Shown here: positions 6,087-6,825 of the stretch, one piece after another
Layout of the letters: each line of letters opens with the position of its first letter
Position numbering within the stretch: position 1 is the first letter of the stretch
Assembly (NCBI GenBank): GCA_003520925.1
Contig: DOTV01000088.1
Coordinates: 1 to 6,825, forward strand
From: Bacteroidales bacterium
Lineage (GTDB): Bacteria > Bacteroidota > Bacteroidia > Bacteroidales > VadinHA17
DNA length: 6,825 nt
Direction: 5' to 3'
Notes under the pieces: generated by a model
Seen by the model: only the letters and a program-made list of their open reading frames with translations
What the model was told of the DNA's origin: nothing
The model's database searches: none
Position numbers and translations under genes: made by a program

Positions 6087-6650
6087 ATGAAAAAGCTGAT
6101 ACGTTTTGCAATGCTATTTTGCATTATGATAATGCTTACAATGGATGGGTGTGAAATTTTTAATGATAGCAAGGATAACTGTGAGGAAACCAAAATGCTG
6201 ACAGTTGAAAATCCGGTCATATACCTGAAACTTGACCTTGATCCTTATGCATATAAGGAATTATTGGATATGGGTTATCCTACCGGATTGATGACCACAA
6301 AGGAAATGCTTGTTGGTTCAATTATGAAAGTTTATTGCAATGGTAAAGAGAGCGGCAGTTTCACATATGAAAAGACCTATTTTCCTAAAAGTATGGATTT
6401 TAATACTCAAATGGGAGGATTTTTACTTCCGCAGCCTTATCAGTTCAAATTTGAGAATAAAAATGATTACCTTTTAGTAGTTGCACATCTGAAGACATAC
6501 CTGGATGACGGGAAAATATTTGAAGACAAAAAAGAATTTACTCATAAGTATTATTATGAGGATCTTTTTTACGATAAAGACAGAAATGATTATTATATCG
6601 AATTAGATTATCCATCTGATGTTGACTGGGTTGAGGTAACATCTAAGTAG
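6087..6650 (+). CDS. Unknown envelope protein, probable lipoprotein, 187 aa
   Basis: I do not recognise the family. The ATG at 6087 gives a basic start (KK at 2-3, Arg6), a hydrophobic core at about 7-19 (FAMLFCIMIMLTM) and Cys22 in MDGC. This looks like a lipoprotein signal, but Asp at -2 is off-consensus, so anchoring is probable and not certain. The mature part is acidic and rich in Tyr, Asp, Lys and Phe, and seems mainly beta-strand: VIYLKLDLDP (about 44-53), IMKVYCNGKESGSFTYEK, YQFKFENKNDYLLVVAHLKTY, and an end with many YY/DY pairs (KYYYEDLFYDKDRNDYYIELDYP). Such Asp/Tyr-rich beta proteins are common as unnamed Bacteroidota surface lipoproteins. No catalytic motif is visible. The gene has its own candidate promoter and is closed by a strong terminator, so it looks monocistronic. 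The next gene also begins as a probable lipoprotein, so the two could be tandem relatives, but too little of the second is visible to tell. Confidence 0.82.
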   Translation: MKKLIRFAMLFCIMIMLTMDGCEIFNDSKDNCEETKMLTVENPVIYLKLDLDPYAYKELLDMGYPTGLMTTKEMLVGSIMKVYCNGKESGSFTYEKTYFPKSMDFNTQMGGFLLPQPYQFKFENKNDYLLVVAHLKTYLDDGKIFEDKKEFTHKYYYEDLFYDKDRNDYYIELDYPSDVDWVEVTSK

Positions 6651-6696
6651 CTTGTTAAAACTAATTGAAGTATCCATAAAGCTCATAAACAACAAC

Positions 6697-6729
6697 GCCC
6701 GCGGATTGATTCCCGTGGGCATTTTGTTT
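6697..6729 (+). terminator. Rho-independent terminator after the 187-codon gene
   Basis: Stem GCCCGCGG (6697-6704) pairs with CCGTGGGC (6713-6720) over 8 bp including one G-U pair, with an 8-nt loop, followed by ATTTTGTTT. An outer AACAA (6691-6695) can pair with TTGTT (6724-6728) across a small internal bulge. The GC-rich stem stands out in an AT-rich spacer, 47 bp past the stop at 6650. Confidence 0.8.
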
Positions 6730-6753
6730 CAATATAATGAAGTGTTCTTACAC

Positions 6754-6825
6754 ATGAAAAAAATTTGTCTTGTCTTTATTCTTGTTATAACTTGTATCAA
6801 TAGTTGTGAAACAGGACCTTTTTTT
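6754..6825 (+). CDS. Probable lipoprotein, N-terminal 24 residues only
   Basis: The ATG at 6754 opens a frame that stays open to the window edge. The visible part is a signal peptide: KK at 2-3, a hydrophobic core at 4-13 (ICLVFILVIT), then INSC with Cys18 as the likely lipidated residue, followed by ETGPFF. Asn at -2 is unusual for the classic lipobox but Bacteroidota are permissive. It begins 34 bp after the terminator stem; no good TAnnTTTG lies in that gap, so it may depend on partial read-through or an unrecognised promoter. Function cannot be judged from 24 residues. Confidence 0.65.
   Translation, partial: MKKICLVFILVITCINSCETGPFF

Overview
The window looks like chromosomal DNA of a member of the Bacteroidota, most likely a Bacteroidales-type glycan degrader. 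The evidence is a GH78 rhamnosidase with a signal peptide, an Fn3-FISUMP lipoprotein, a CarboxypepD_reg/TonB-plug protein, several lipoprotein-like signal peptides, almost no Shine-Dalgarno sequences, AT-rich spacers, and several close matches to the Bacteroidota -7 promoter element TAnnTTTG. No mobile element, CRISPR array, tRNA or rRNA was seen.

Layout. Positions 1-238 (minus) hold the N-terminal part of a secreted protein that runs off the left edge. It diverges from a complete GH78 alpha-L-rhamnosidase (320-3082, plus), whose four expected catalytic acidic residues are all present. This gene converges on a 221-residue exported protein (3135-3800, minus) made of a CarboxypepD_reg-like beta-sandwich, a charged linker and a TonB-receptor plug-like domain, with no beta-barrel. 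Next are a 59-codon probable lipoprotein (3910-4089, minus), an AT-rich spacer of about 340 bp, and an orphan 71-residue hydrophilic protein (4466-4681, plus) with its own perfect -7 box. An Fn3-FISUMP lipoprotein (4845-5852, plus) follows, with a well-formed promoter. A 234-bp spacer containing repeats leads to a 187-residue unknown envelope protein (6087-6650, plus), then a rho-independent terminator and the first 24 codons of another probable lipoprotein (6754 to the right edge).

How the genes work together. The strands alternate and most genes have their own candidate promoter, so this reads as a series of single-gene units and not one operon. Nearly every product is predicted to be exported. 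The rhamnosidase would release L-rhamnose from plant or microbial glycans in the periplasm or at the surface. There is no SusC/SusD pair, sugar kinase or isomerase here, so the window by itself is not a polysaccharide utilization locus. I see no convincing new multi-gene system. The items most worth a second look are the barrel-less plug protein, the 71-residue orphan, and the half-site cluster over the promoter of the FISUMP gene.
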